A DNA stretch of 34,354 nt from an uncultured Tateyamaria sp. (GTDB taxonomy: Bacteria > Pseudomonadota > Alphaproteobacteria > Rhodobacterales > Rhodobacteraceae), in the NCBI RefSeq assembly GCF_947494755.1, contig NZ_CANLVZ010000024.1, forward strand, positions 1 to 34,354, in the 5' to 3' direction. The notes beneath the pieces are model-generated. The model was not told where the DNA came from. It did not search any database and saw nothing but the letters and a program-made list of their open reading frames with translations. Positions 1 to 8,118 of this stretch are shown piece after piece. Every line of letters starts with the position of its first letter. Positions within the stretch are counted from its first letter, which is position 1. A program made the position numbers and the translations under genes.

Positions 1-349
1 CTTCATCAAAAATCTCCTCAGATATCTTGCCGAGAAAATTCTACTTCTGAACACCATTAAATTTCGGGGGGATTACCAGACTGACAGAGCTGTCGTGAAA
101 ATTGTTACCTTTTTAAACAGAACACCGCCTCCAGTTGCTAGCTAACAACCCAGCAACAGATTTAATCAAGTAAAACCTGCAAAGAAGTTCGACCAGATGA
201 GACCAGAACAGATATCGAAGGCAGCGCAGCATCCGCCCAGACACAAGTCACTTGTCCGTCGTGAACGGCCCTTACCAGACCTTGGACCAGCTTGCACGAT
301 GCTGCGGTGCGGCCCGTCAAACCGGCAGTTCGCTGCAGACGCCATACAA

Positions 350-384
350 AGCAAAGTTCGAACTCACAGTCTGCGAACTTTGCT
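350..384. repeat. 11-bp perfect inverted repeat, possible operator
   Basis: The arms AGCAAAGTTCG (350-360) and CGAACTTTGCT (374-384) are exact reverse complements around a 13-base spacer. The left arm runs into a second, nested palindrome, AGTTCGAACT (355-364), so the same half-site occurs three times within 35 bases. There is no T-run, so it does not look like a terminator. It lies about 205 bases before the folD start. A related perfect palindrome sits upstream of mgsA (12947-12961), so a shared regulator is a reasonable inference. Confidence 0.5.
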
Positions 385-510
385 GCCGTTTAGATTTCTG
401 GTCTGAGAGCCCGCCTGCCATGTTTTGCGACCGCAGCACATGTCACCTAACTTGAAAGCAGCAGACTCACGAATTTCAATCCATCAAACAAAGCACCCCA
501 CACACTCTTA

Positions 511-526
511 GGAAAAAAAGTTGCAC
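511..526 (+). promoter_or_regulatory. A7 tract + TTGCAC element upstream of folD
   Basis: GG-A7-G-TTGCA at 511-525 recurs exactly, all 15 bases, upstream of dmmD (14786-14800). Related A7 tracts lie upstream of amt and tmoX. The element ends about 63 bases before the folD start. TTGCAC could serve as a -35 hexamer, but no good -10 follows at the usual distance. An activator site or UP-like element is therefore as likely as a core promoter. Confidence 0.45.
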
Positions 527-588
527 TTTATGAAATAACTTGTAACGGTCGCACTGACACATACAGCCTTCAAAGCACAGTACCGCAA

Positions 589-1473
589 GTGAAAGACAGC
601 ACTCAAAACCACAACCATATCGACGGGCGCCGTGTAGCCGGGCGCATCCTCGACGAATGCCGGTCGTTTATCGAAAAAACCGGTCCGATGGGCTGCCTCG
701 TCTCGGTCTCAATCGGTGACGTGCCCGAGATCGAAGTCTATGTGCGCAATCAGGAACGCGGGGCGGCGCGGGCCAATCTGCCGTTTGAAACCCGGTTCTG
801 GCCGGGCGACATAACCCAGGACGAGGCCAAGGCCCGCATTCAGGCGATGAATGATGATCGCCGCGTTCTGGGCATCATCCTGCAGCGCCCCGTACCCGAT
901 CACATCAATTTGCGGTCGCTGCAGTCGGCCATCCACCCACTCAAGGATGTCGAGGGCATGAACCCCGCCTCGATCGGGAACATCGTCTATTCCGACGTTG
1001 CCCTTGCCCCCTGCACAGCCACAGCCAGTGTCGAGTTGATCAAGGAAACCGGCGTTGACCTCAAAGGGCTCGAAGTTGTGATGATCGGGCATTCGGAAAT
1101 CGTGGGCAAACCTGCTGCCATGATGCTGATGGCCGAAGGGGCAACCGTGACGGTGTGCCATCACATGACGCGCTCGGTCGCGATGCATTCGCGCCGGGCA
1201 GATGTGGTTGTTGTGGCCGTCGGCATTGCACACTTTCTGGAGCCGGACATGATCAAACCGGGGGCTGCGGTGATCGATATCGGGATCAACCAGATCGACG
1301 GTCCGGACGGCACGCCCCGCATTGTCGGAGATGTGGATACCGATGCGGTTGGCGCGATTGCGGGCTGGATCACGCCTGTGCCAGGGGGAGTCGGCCCGGT
1401 TACGGTCGCGATCCTGATGCGCAACGCAATCGTGGCCCATCAGCGCCAGGTCGCTGCCGGATGGATGGCTTGA
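589..1473 (+). CDS. folD: FolD-type methylene-THF dehydrogenase (cyclohydrolase site altered)
   Basis: This 294-residue cytosolic protein has the FolD fold: an N-terminal folate domain and a Rossmann NADP domain with GHSEIVGKP and PVPGGVGPVT signatures. The family oxidises 5,10-methylene-THF to methenyl-THF and usually also hydrolyses that to 10-formyl-THF. Here the catalytic Lys of the YVxxK motif (E. coli K54, human K56) is Gln55, and the Asp of KDVDG is Glu122, while Tyr51 and Gln99 are kept. A dehydrogenase-only enzyme is inferred. It would oxidise the methylene-THF made by the demethylation enzymes of this island. The start is GTG. The stop lies one base before the next gene, so the two are probably co-translated. 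Confidence 0.88.
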   Translation: MKDSTQNHNHIDGRRVAGRILDECRSFIEKTGPMGCLVSVSIGDVPEIEVYVRNQERGAARANLPFETRFWPGDITQDEAKARIQAMNDDRRVLGIILQRPVPDHINLRSLQSAIHPLKDVEGMNPASIGNIVYSDVALAPCTATASVELIKETGVDLKGLEVVMIGHSEIVGKPAAMMLMAEGATVTVCHHMTRSVAMHSRRADVVVVAVGIAHFLEPDMIKPGAAVIDIGINQIDGPDGTPRIVGDVDTDAVGAIAGWITPVPGGVGPVTVAILMRNAIVAHQRQVAAGWMA

Positions 1474-1474
1474 C

Positions 1475-2503
1475 ATGGGCAAGCCAGACACCCGATTTGA
1501 CGTTGCCGCACAGATCGACAGCAATGTGCAGTCCCGGATGATCGAAATCCATGTGGCCAAGGGGTTCAGCGGGCTCGAGCTGACCTCGGTCACCCACGTG
1601 CTCGCCACTGCGAACACACTGCTGGCGCGGGATTTGTTTTCGTGGCGCTTCAGTACGAACGCGCCTGGGATTATCGCGAGCGATCAGGGCACGCTTGTGC
1701 GCGCCGAACCTGCGATTTCCGATCACCGGCTTGCGGATACGATGATTGTCGTGGGCGGGAAAGGGGCGGCCACGGGCACATGGCTGCCGCGCGCGCGCGC
1801 CATGCAGCGCAGGGCACGCACCGTGGTACTGCTGTCGGATGCCGCAACGGCCTATATCACCGTGACAAAGGCACCGAGCGGGCGTGTGACCACACACTGG
1901 CGCGATATCACCAAACTGTCGGAGACCGGCTATTACCCCAAACTCACCACCCATCTCAGCGAGAATTCGGACGGAATCATCACGGCCGCCGGCGCAGGGG
2001 CAACACTGGAGTTGATGGTGGGTCTTGTCGCGCCCTATCTCACCAGCGTGCAGGTCGCGGAACTGGGCAATCATCTGCTGTTGCAGACCATCCGCAAGAG
2101 CGACGCCGAGCAACCCAGATGTATGGCGGACAATGAGGGGCTGTTCGACGCCCGTCTGACGGACGTGATCCGCCTAATGGAAGACACCGTGAACGAGCCG
2201 ATGTCGATGAACGAAATCACTGCGCATGTCGGCTTTTCGACACGGCATATGGAGCGCGTATTTCGCAAGACCTTCAACGACACGCCCGCCCGGTTCTACA
2301 AGCGGCTGCGCGTCAAACGAGCGCGCACGATGATCGAAGAATCCCTGCTGCCGATGATCGACGTCGCCATTGCCTGCGGTTTTGGGTCATGCACGACCCT
2401 GGCCAAGGCGGTGAAGGCGGAATACGGCGTCACCCCGTCCCAGATGCGGTCGCGCAAAAGCATTCAGGTCCTGACCTATGCGGGCCGTCAGACCGCCAGA
2501 TAG
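1475..2503 (+). CDS. GlxA-family (AraC-type) transcriptional regulator
   Basis: A 342-residue DNA-binding regulator. Residues about 15-200 resemble the DJ-1/PfpI-like amidotransferase-fold sensor domain of GlxA/GbdR-type regulators. Residues about 225-335 form an AraC double helix-turn-helix, with the helix MNEITAHVGFSTRHMERVFRK (given here in two parts: MNEITAHVGFS and TRHMERVFRK) followed by ARFYKRLRVKRARTMIE. Related regulators respond to methylated amino compounds such as dimethylglycine, choline or carnitine, and the context suggests a methylated amine or downstream metabolite as ligand; this is inference. It follows folD by a single base and overlaps the convergent transporter gene by 16 bases at its 3' end. 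Its regulatory target cannot be read from sequence. Confidence 0.88.
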   Translation: MGKPDTRFDVAAQIDSNVQSRMIEIHVAKGFSGLELTSVTHVLATANTLLARDLFSWRFSTNAPGIIASDQGTLVRAEPAISDHRLADTMIVVGGKGAATGTWLPRARAMQRRARTVVLLSDAATAYITVTKAPSGRVTTHWRDITKLSETGYYPKLTTHLSENSDGIITAAGAGATLELMVGLVAPYLTSVQVAELGNHLLLQTIRKSDAEQPRCMADNEGLFDARLTDVIRLMEDTVNEPMSMNEITAHVGFSTRHMERVFRKTFNDTPARFYKRLRVKRARTMIEESLLPMIDVAIACGFGSCTTLAKAVKAEYGVTPSQMRSRKSIQVLTYAGRQTAR

Positions 2504-3369
2504 CCGATGGCGGCGAACACCACTGCGATCCCGATCCACTGAATGCGCGCCACGGCTTCGCGCAGGAACACCGCGGCCAGGATGATCGTCAGCACCCCGA
2601 ACGTCGAGGCCGCGACCGAGGCGAAGGCGGGATAGGCGTATGATCCGGCCAGCATCACCGCCCCGATGGCAATGGCATCCAGCGCCCCCATCACCATAAG
2701 GACCGGCAAGGCCGAGATGGGTGGCATCACGGGCTGACGCCATGTCAACGCCAGCACCCCGACAATCGCCACAGCGCCTATGCGCGCCACCGCGATTGCG
2801 GTCATCTCGGCCCCGCCCTCGACCGACAGTTGACCCAAGGCGAAGGACACGGCAAAGCCAATGGCCGCCGCCACCGACCACAGAATGGCGGCAGGCTGCG
2901 CGCCAGCGCCATCCCCGTCTTTAGATGTTGCTGCGACGAACCCGCACCCCGCTACCACGACCAGCACCGCAATCCACTGCAACACCGTGACGTCCTGCCC
3001 GTTCACGACCGCCCACCCCACCGACAGGATGGGAAAGGCGGCGACAATCGGTGCGACCACCCGCACCGGTCCGATGGCCAGCGCGCGGTAGAACGCCAGC
3101 CCGGTCAACCCAAACAGGACGCCTGACACCGCTGCATATACGCCCGCGTGTCCGTCAAGGCCGCCCAATCCAAGAGCGAGCGCGAGACACCCAGTCGCAA
3201 CGCATCCACTTACAAGAACGGGAAAAAGGGATTGAAACACGCCCACCCGCTGCGAAATGTAGCGCACCAGCGTGTCATGCACGCCCCAGCACAGGGCCGC
3301 GATCAGCCCGAGGGTCAGTGCCCCCACGGACCCGGCCGTGCAGAAAGGATTGATTTTCTCACGCGGCAA
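2488..3369 (-). CDS. EamA/DMT-superfamily membrane transporter
   Basis: A 293-residue, very hydrophobic protein with about ten membrane helices and the two-fold repeat of EamA (DUF6) drug/metabolite transporters: the first half begins near LGLIAALCWGVHDTLVR and the second near AAILWSVAAAIGFAVSF. The family exports or imports small metabolites across the inner membrane, and the substrate cannot be predicted here. The chosen start is TTG at 3369, preceded by an AAGGGGC ribosome site. An internal GTG at 3327 would give a shorter protein whose first residues lie closer to helix 1, so the start is uncertain. It is divergent from tdm. A role in moving an amine or metabolite of the pathway is only guilt by location. 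Confidence 0.85.
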   Translation of the reverse strand: MPREKINPFCTAGSVGALTLGLIAALCWGVHDTLVRYISQRVGVFQSLFPVLVSGCVATGCLALALGLGGLDGHAGVYAAVSGVLFGLTGLAFYRALAIGPVRVVAPIVAAFPILSVGWAVVNGQDVTVLQWIAVLVVVAGCGFVAATSKDGDGAGAQPAAILWSVAAAIGFAVSFALGQLSVEGGAEMTAIAVARIGAVAIVGVLALTWRQPVMPPISALPVLMVMGALDAIAIGAVMLAGSYAYPAFASVAASTFGVLTIILAAVFLREAVARIQWIGIAVVFAAIGYLAV

Positions 3370-3465
3370 TGCCCCTTTTGTTTGCAGCGGATGTGCGTCC
3401 CGAGTATTCTCACAGTTAAATTTTTATTCCGCTAGTGCAAATTCGTGCGGCGTTCGGAGGCCAAA
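3370..3465. promoter_or_regulatory. Divergent promoter region, transporter / tdm
   Basis: These 96 bases separate two outward-facing genes and must hold both promoters. The AT-rich segment around 3412-3430 is the most promoter-like part. GTGCAAATT at 3435-3443 also occurs, on the coding strand, upstream of tmm (complement of 8029-8037). GGAGG sits 6 bases before the tdm ATG and decides that start. Confidence 0.5.
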
Positions 3466-5835
3466 ATGCTCGACTCCCCCTATCCAAACGTCCGGCCCGG
3501 CCCGCCGCGTCCCAGCCGGATCGTCGAACCTGCGCAGTTTTCGATGCCGCGCGGCACCGAACGCTATGTGGTGCAAGGGGGCGGCGCGGTTCTTGTTCCG
3601 GTCGAAGCGGGTGATCAGGTGACGATCATCAATGACGAGGGCGGGCAGGTCTGCGAGGTGATCGGGGCTGACGCGCAGGGGCGGGCGGATCAAGGCCTGC
3701 TCGATCAACCCGCCGACGCGCCCGCAGATGGATTGCGCGCCTTGCTTGACGGCGACGACCGGTCATTGCGTGGGCTGCGCATGGGCCTTGAAGCGCGCAA
3801 GGTGGATATCGCGGCGGCCCTTGCCGTGCGTCTGTTTGATGGTGCCACGCGGGCTGGCGCAGAACAGGCAATGCGCGTTGTGCGTGACGGCGCGCTGATC
3901 ATTGCCGCCCCCGGCGGGGCCATGGATTTCGAGGCGCAGAACACCGTCACCCCGCTGACCGTGATGATCAAGCGGGCCACGATCAAAAGCCACGTCAAGT
4001 TCGAATTGCCCGACCCGCTGGCCGACCCTGTGGCCGACATCCGCGTCCACACGCAAACAGCCGAGGCGTTTTTCGTCAAAGCGGGCGACTACATCCAGAT
4101 CATCGACGTGGATGGCCGCCAGTGTACGGATTTCGAATGCTTCTCGGCGCGCAAACTCGACAAGGGGATTGAACACGCGCTGGATGTGACAACCACCCGC
4201 ACGCTGATGGGTCACGCCTATCCCATGCCGGGGCTGCACGCGAAATATTACGATCAGGAAATGCTGCCGCTGGTCGAGGTGGTGCAAGACACCTGCGGGC
4301 GTCATGACGCCTTTGCGCTGGCCTGTTCGGCCAAATATTATGACGACATCGGTTATCCCGGCCACCTCAATTGCTCGGAGAATTTCAACACCGCCCTGTC
4401 GAAATTCAACGTCACAGGCCGCCCCGGCTGGATGGCGATCAACTTCTTTTTCAACACCTATCTCGACGAACACGGGGCGATGTACTCGGACGAACCGTGG
4501 TCGCGGCCCGGCGACTACGTCCTGTTGCGCGCGCTCACGGACATCGTCTGCGTCTCATCCGCCTGCCCGGACGACACCACGGCGGCCAACGGCTGGAACC
4601 CCACCGACATCCACGTGCGCACCTATAGCGGGCGCGAGACCTTTCAACGCAGCGTCGCCTACCGGCCCACCCCTGATGCGGACCCCAAAATGACCAAACA
4701 AACCGCCTTTCACGACAGCTTTGCCAAGCACACCCGCAACTTTGTCGAATATAACGGCTATTGGCTTGCCAACTGCTTTGCCGAGGCTGGCCCGATCGAG
4801 GAATACTGGGCCTGTCGCCAAAAGGCAGCGATCATGGACCTGTCCCCTCTGCGCAAGTTCGAGATTACGGGACCGGACGCCGAGGCGCTGTGCCAATACG
4901 TCTTCACCCGCAACATGAAGACGCTGGCGGTGGGCGGCGTGGTCTATACCGCGATGTGCTATGAACATGGCGGCATGATCGATGACGGCACCGTGTTCCG
5001 GTTGGGCAAAGACAACTTCCGCTGGATCGGCGGCAATGACTACGGCGGCGACTGGCTGCGCGAGCAGGCGGACAAACTGGGGCTGAAGGTGCTGGTCCGC
5101 TCGTCTACCGACCAGTTGCACAATGTCGCCGTGCAAGGCCCCGAGAGCCGCGACTTGCTGCGCAAAATCGTGTGGACCGCGCCGCACAATCCCGAGTTTG
5201 ACCAGCTTGGCTGGTTCCGCTTTACGCCCGCACGGCTGATGAACGAAAGCGGCACACCATTTGTCATCTCGCGCACCGGCTATACGGGCGAGTTGGGATA
5301 CGAGGTGATGTGCCACCCCAAGGATGCGCCCGAGATTTTCGATGCGATCTGGGCGGCGGGTCAGGATCACGGCCTGCGCCCGATGGGGCTTGAGGCACTC
5401 GACATGGTGCGGATCGAGGCGGGGTTGATCTTTGCCGGGTATGACTTTTCCGACCAGACCGACCCGTTCGAGGCGGGCATCGGGTTTACCGTGCCGCTTA
5501 AATCCAAGCCCGACGATTTCATCGGGCGTGACGCGCTGATCCGGCGCAAGGAACATCCAAGCCGCAAACTTGTTGGCCTCGATATCGACAGCAATGTGCA
5601 GGTTGATCACGGCGATTGCATTCATATCGGGCGCGCGCAAATCGGCGAGGTGACGTCCTCCATGCGTTCGCCATTGCTCGACAAGAACATCGCGCTTGCC
5701 CGCATCGACGTGGCCCACGCGGATATCGGCACGCAGGTCGAGATTGGCAAGCTCGACGGCCACCAGAAACGGCTGCCGGCCGAGATTGTCCCCTTTGCCC
5801 ATTACGACCCGAAAAAGGAGCGGCCCCGCTCATGA
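3466..5835 (+). CDS. tdm: Trimethylamine N-oxide demethylase (TMAO aldolase)
   Basis: Tdm cleaves TMAO to dimethylamine and formaldehyde, which its folate domain can capture as methylene-THF. The 789-residue protein has the diagnostic fusion: an N-terminal DUF1989 metal domain (about 1-400) and a C-terminal GcvT/aminomethyltransferase domain (about 410-789, with RTGYTGELGYE near 605). Cys287, Cys303 and Cys367 have the same 16- and 64-residue spacing as the three zinc cysteines I recall for the Methylocella silvestris enzyme (C263, C279, C343). The ATG at 3466 is preferred over an upstream in-frame start because GGAGG precedes it. Its stop overlaps the next start (ATGA), so the three genes to 6616 form one coupled unit. 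It is cytosolic. Confidence 0.95.
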   Translation: MLDSPYPNVRPGPPRPSRIVEPAQFSMPRGTERYVVQGGGAVLVPVEAGDQVTIINDEGGQVCEVIGADAQGRADQGLLDQPADAPADGLRALLDGDDRSLRGLRMGLEARKVDIAAALAVRLFDGATRAGAEQAMRVVRDGALIIAAPGGAMDFEAQNTVTPLTVMIKRATIKSHVKFELPDPLADPVADIRVHTQTAEAFFVKAGDYIQIIDVDGRQCTDFECFSARKLDKGIEHALDVTTTRTLMGHAYPMPGLHAKYYDQEMLPLVEVVQDTCGRHDAFALACSAKYYDDIGYPGHLNCSENFNTALSKFNVTGRPGWMAINFFFNTYLDEHGAMYSDEPWSRPGDYVLLRALTDIVCVSSACPDDTTAANGWNPTDIHVRTYSGRETFQRSVAYRPTPDADPKMTKQTAFHDSFAKHTRNFVEYNGYWLANCFAEAGPIEEYWACRQKAAIMDLSPLRKFEITGPDAEALCQYVFTRNMKTLAVGGVVYTAMCYEHGGMIDDGTVFRLGKDNFRWIGGNDYGGDWLREQADKLGLKVLVRSSTDQLHNVAVQGPESRDLLRKIVWTAPHNPEFDQLGWFRFTPARLMNESGTPFVISRTGYTGELGYEVMCHPKDAPEIFDAIWAAGQDHGLRPMGLEALDMVRIEAGLIFAGYDFSDQTDPFEAGIGFTVPLKSKPDDFIGRDALIRRKEHPSRKLVGLDIDSNVQVDHGDCIHIGRAQIGEVTSSMRSPLLDKNIALARIDVAHADIGTQVEIGKLDGHQKRLPAEIVPFAHYDPKKERPRS

Positions 5836-6209
5836 TCCGGCGCGCTTTTCTGATTGGCCTCATGACCCTCGCCCTGCCCGCCCACGCCCAATCGGTGAAA
5901 CTGCAAGCGCATGAAATCGATGCGCTGTTGTCGGGCAATACTGCCATCGGCAAATGGGACGGTGCATCCTATCGCCAGTATTTCGATGCGGACGGCACCA
6001 CGATCTATGCACAGGACGGCGCACGCTCGGCGCGCGGGGAATGGCGCATCGATGCGGAAAAAGACGAATACCAAAGCATCTGGCCCCGCGATGTCGACTG
6101 GGAGGGGTGGTTCGTGATGGAGTGGGCAGGCACCTTCTACTGGGTCAGCAAGAAAACACCGCCCACACCGTTCGAACTGGTCGAGGGCGAACAGTTGGTC
6201 AAGCGATGA
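5832..6209 (+). CDS. Small exported protein of unknown function, coupled to tdm
   Basis: A 125-residue protein starting with a clear signal peptide (MIRRAFLIGLMTLALPAHAQ, cleavage after AHA). The mature part, about 105 residues, has no cysteine, is rich in Trp and acidic residues, and includes GKWDGASYRQYFDADGTT and a WPRDVDWEGW segment. This looks like a small beta-rich periplasmic domain. I do not recognise a named family. The start codon overlaps the tdm stop (ATGA), and its own stop overlaps the next gene the same way, so the three proteins are made together. A periplasmic role linked to amine or TMAO handling is inference from position only. Confidence 0.78.
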   Translation: MIRRAFLIGLMTLALPAHAQSVKLQAHEIDALLSGNTAIGKWDGASYRQYFDADGTTIYAQDGARSARGEWRIDAEKDEYQSIWPRDVDWEGWFVMEWAGTFYWVSKKTPPTPFELVEGEQLVKR

Positions 6210-6616
6210 TCCGTTATGCATTCGCCGTACTGCTCAGCGCTACTGCCGTCCATGCGGACACGTATTGTGCTGATCTGACGGCGCTTGCAAACGGCAGTTC
6301 CTCCGAAATCGCTATGCCATCTGGTGCGATTGGCACTTGCTCTACGTCGCTTGACCTGACGGGCGCGCGCGCTCTCAACTGCCGCTGGCCTTTCGACTAC
6401 CGGGCACAGGCCGCAACGGATGCCTTCACCGAATTGCTTGACGCGACGGCGCAATGCCTCGATACAGACGGCGTGACGGACCAAGGGGTCAACCACCCCG
6501 ACAGCTACGACTTGCGCACATTCACGACCGACACTGCGCAGGTCAGCGTCTCGATCAAGGACAAGGGCGCGCTGCAGCAGACGTTCATCTTTCTTCGCGT
6601 CGCCCCGCCTTCTTAG
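6206..6616 (+). CDS. Small exported cysteine-containing protein of unknown function
   Basis: A 136-residue protein with a short signal peptide (MIRYAFAVLLSATAVHA). The mature chain begins DTYCADLTAL and carries four cysteines, which could form two disulfides in the periplasm. No catalytic motif or named family is recognisable. It overlaps the preceding exported-protein gene by ATGA and ends 11 bases before the convergent tmm stop. Conservation of this pair next to tdm in other genomes would be needed to argue for a shared function. Confidence 0.72.
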   Translation: MIRYAFAVLLSATAVHADTYCADLTALANGSSSEIAMPSGAIGTCSTSLDLTGARALNCRWPFDYRAQAATDAFTELLDATAQCLDTDGVTDQGVNHPDSYDLRTFTTDTAQVSVSIKDKGALQQTFIFLRVAPPS

Positions 6617-6631
6617 GGGTCTGGACCCTAA
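6613..6631. repeat. Short inverted repeat covering two convergent stop codons
   Basis: TTAGGG (6613-6618) and CCCTAA (6626-6631) are exact reverse complements around seven bases, with an alternative inner stem GGGTC-TG-GACCC. The stop codons of the exported-protein gene and of tmm both lie inside it. It could act as a weak two-way terminator, but there is no T-run. Confidence 0.35.
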
Positions 6632-7962
6632 TTCTGCAGATACACCTCAAGGCTGTCATCCAGCGCATCGACCCAAGGCGTGTGGTGTTTGGGCGCCATC
6701 GTCCCGGTCATCACCGATGCGTAGCCGTTGTCGCGGAAGGTCATGATCCCCTGCTTCTTGTGGCCTTTCCATGCCTTGAACGCCTTGCAGGCCCCTTCGA
6801 CATCAAAGGACGGATAGTTCGTCTCGGCGATCAATTCCTTGATATAGTCGCCCTGATACCAGATCGCGTCATAGTCATCTTCGCCCGCATCTTCGCGCGC
6901 AACGCGGTCCGCGACGTCGGCCTCCATCTCGTCCTTCGACGGCATCGCGATCTTGCCCATGATCGCATCGCGCACCCACCAGGCTTGGGCGTCAAACATG
7001 TTAAAGGTGAACCACTGGTCCTGCATACCAAGATAGAACAGCGCCGGATTGTGCGCCCACGCGACCCCTTTATACAGGTCCGCCGTCGCCAGCCGGTTGG
7101 CGGTTTTCAGCCGCAGGTCCTCGGCCATGAAGGGGAAGTGGTGTTGATAGCCGGTGCACAGGATCACCGCGTCCACATCGCGGCTGGTGCCATCCTTGAA
7201 ATGCGCCGTCTTGCCATCCACGTGGGTCAGCAGCGGCACCTCGGCCCAGTTGTCGGGCCAATCATAGCCCATCGCCGCCGTGCGGTGGGACACCGTGATC
7301 GACTTGGCCCCGTATTTCCAGCATTGCGACCCAATGTCCTCGGCCGAATAGCTGGTGCCGACGATCAGGATATCCTGTTCCTTAAATTCAAGCGCGTCGC
7401 GGAAATCATGGGCGTGCAGCACGCGGCCCTTGAAGCTGTCAAAGCCCGGAAACTCGGGCACATTCGGCGTTGAAAAGTGGCCAGAGGCACAGATCACGTG
7501 ATCGAAAGTTTCGGTGTATTCGTTGTCCGCAGGCAGGTCCTTGACCGTGACGCTGAACATCCCGTCCTCGAACTCCACCCGGCGCACGGCTGTCTCGAAC
7601 CGGATCCAGTCACGCACACCCGCCTTCTCGACGCGACCCTGAATGTAGTCAAACAGCACGGCACGCGGAGGGTAGGATGCGATCTGTTTGCCGAAATGTT
7701 CCTCAAAGGAGTAGTCGGCGAACTCAAGGCCCTCCTTCGGCCCGTTCGACCACAGATACCGATACATCGACCCATGCACCGGCTCGCCGTACTGATCCAC
7801 GCCCGTGCGCCATGTGTAGTTCCACAGCCCGCCCCAATTGGCCTGTTTTTCAAAGCAGACAACCTCGGGAATATCCTCGCCGTTCTGTTTTGCGGATTGA
7901 AACGCGCGCAGTTGCGCCAGCCCTGATGGTCCGGCCCCGATGATGGCGATACGTTTGGGCAT
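6628..7962 (-). CDS. tmm: Trimethylamine monooxygenase (flavin-containing)
   Basis: Tmm oxidises trimethylamine to TMAO with NADPH, O2 and FAD in the cytosol, the first step when trimethylamine is the substrate. The 444-residue protein has the N-terminal FAD motif GAGPSG (residues 9-14), the flavin-monooxygenase signature [11 protein letters not shown], and a second Rossmann motif beginning GTSYSAED. Length matches bacterial Tmm (about 445-450). The ATG at 7962 is chosen over one 12 codons upstream because an AGGAG site precedes it and the FAD strand starts immediately after. It is transcribed away from the small membrane-protein gene at 8119 and converges on the tdm operon, whose enzyme uses its product. 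Confidence 0.95.
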   Translation of the reverse strand: MPKRIAIIGAGPSGLAQLRAFQSAKQNGEDIPEVVCFEKQANWGGLWNYTWRTGVDQYGEPVHGSMYRYLWSNGPKEGLEFADYSFEEHFGKQIASYPPRAVLFDYIQGRVEKAGVRDWIRFETAVRRVEFEDGMFSVTVKDLPADNEYTETFDHVICASGHFSTPNVPEFPGFDSFKGRVLHAHDFRDALEFKEQDILIVGTSYSAEDIGSQCWKYGAKSITVSHRTAAMGYDWPDNWAEVPLLTHVDGKTAHFKDGTSRDVDAVILCTGYQHHFPFMAEDLRLKTANRLATADLYKGVAWAHNPALFYLGMQDQWFTFNMFDAQAWWVRDAIMGKIAMPSKDEMEADVADRVAREDAGEDDYDAIWYQGDYIKELIAETNYPSFDVEGACKAFKAWKGHKKQGIMTFRDNGYASVMTGTMAPKHHTPWVDALDDSLEVYLQN

Positions 7963-8028
7963 GGTGCGACTCTCCTGACTGGTGTCGGTTCGCATCAATT
8001 CGACCGCTATCGTCCCTGCAAGTCAACT

Positions 8029-8055
8029 AATTTGCACAGCAGTGAAATTGCACAG
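8029..8055. promoter_or_regulatory. Tandem TTGCACAG repeats between tmm and a membrane-protein gene
   Basis: AATTTGCACAG (8029-8039) and AAATTGCACAG (8045-8055) are direct repeats 16 bases apart, in the divergent intergenic region 7963-8118. Repeats at about one and a half helical turns are typical of regulator half-sites, and the core TTGCAC also occurs upstream of folD and (complement) tdm. Which gene they control is not decidable from sequence. Confidence 0.45.
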
Positions 8056-8118
8056 GTGACTTTTCGATGCCATCGTGCTGATTTCAGGCATGTCGTCACG
8101 ACGAATGGAGAACGCGCT

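Larger units (their letters stand above)
1..588. other. Gene-free leader upstream of folD
   Basis: No convincing gene is visible in these 588 bases. The short open frames here have no recognisable protein pattern and no good ribosome binding site. The stretch is more AT-rich than the neighbouring coding DNA and holds several AAGTTCGA/CGAACTT words (near 186, 354 and 374), an 11-bp inverted repeat at 350-384 and an A-tract plus TTGCAC at 511-526. It is best read as a regulatory region for folD and the following regulator gene. I see no riboswitch pattern that I can name. Confidence 0.6.

Noticed and set aside
350-384. tRNA-like TTCGAA loop in the leader inverted repeat
   Set aside because: No acceptor, D or anticodon arms can be drawn around it.
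197-455. Short open frames of 60-70 codons in the leader
   Set aside because: No ribosome binding site, no protein-like composition, and overlapping frames on both strands; the stretch is better explained as regulatory DNA.
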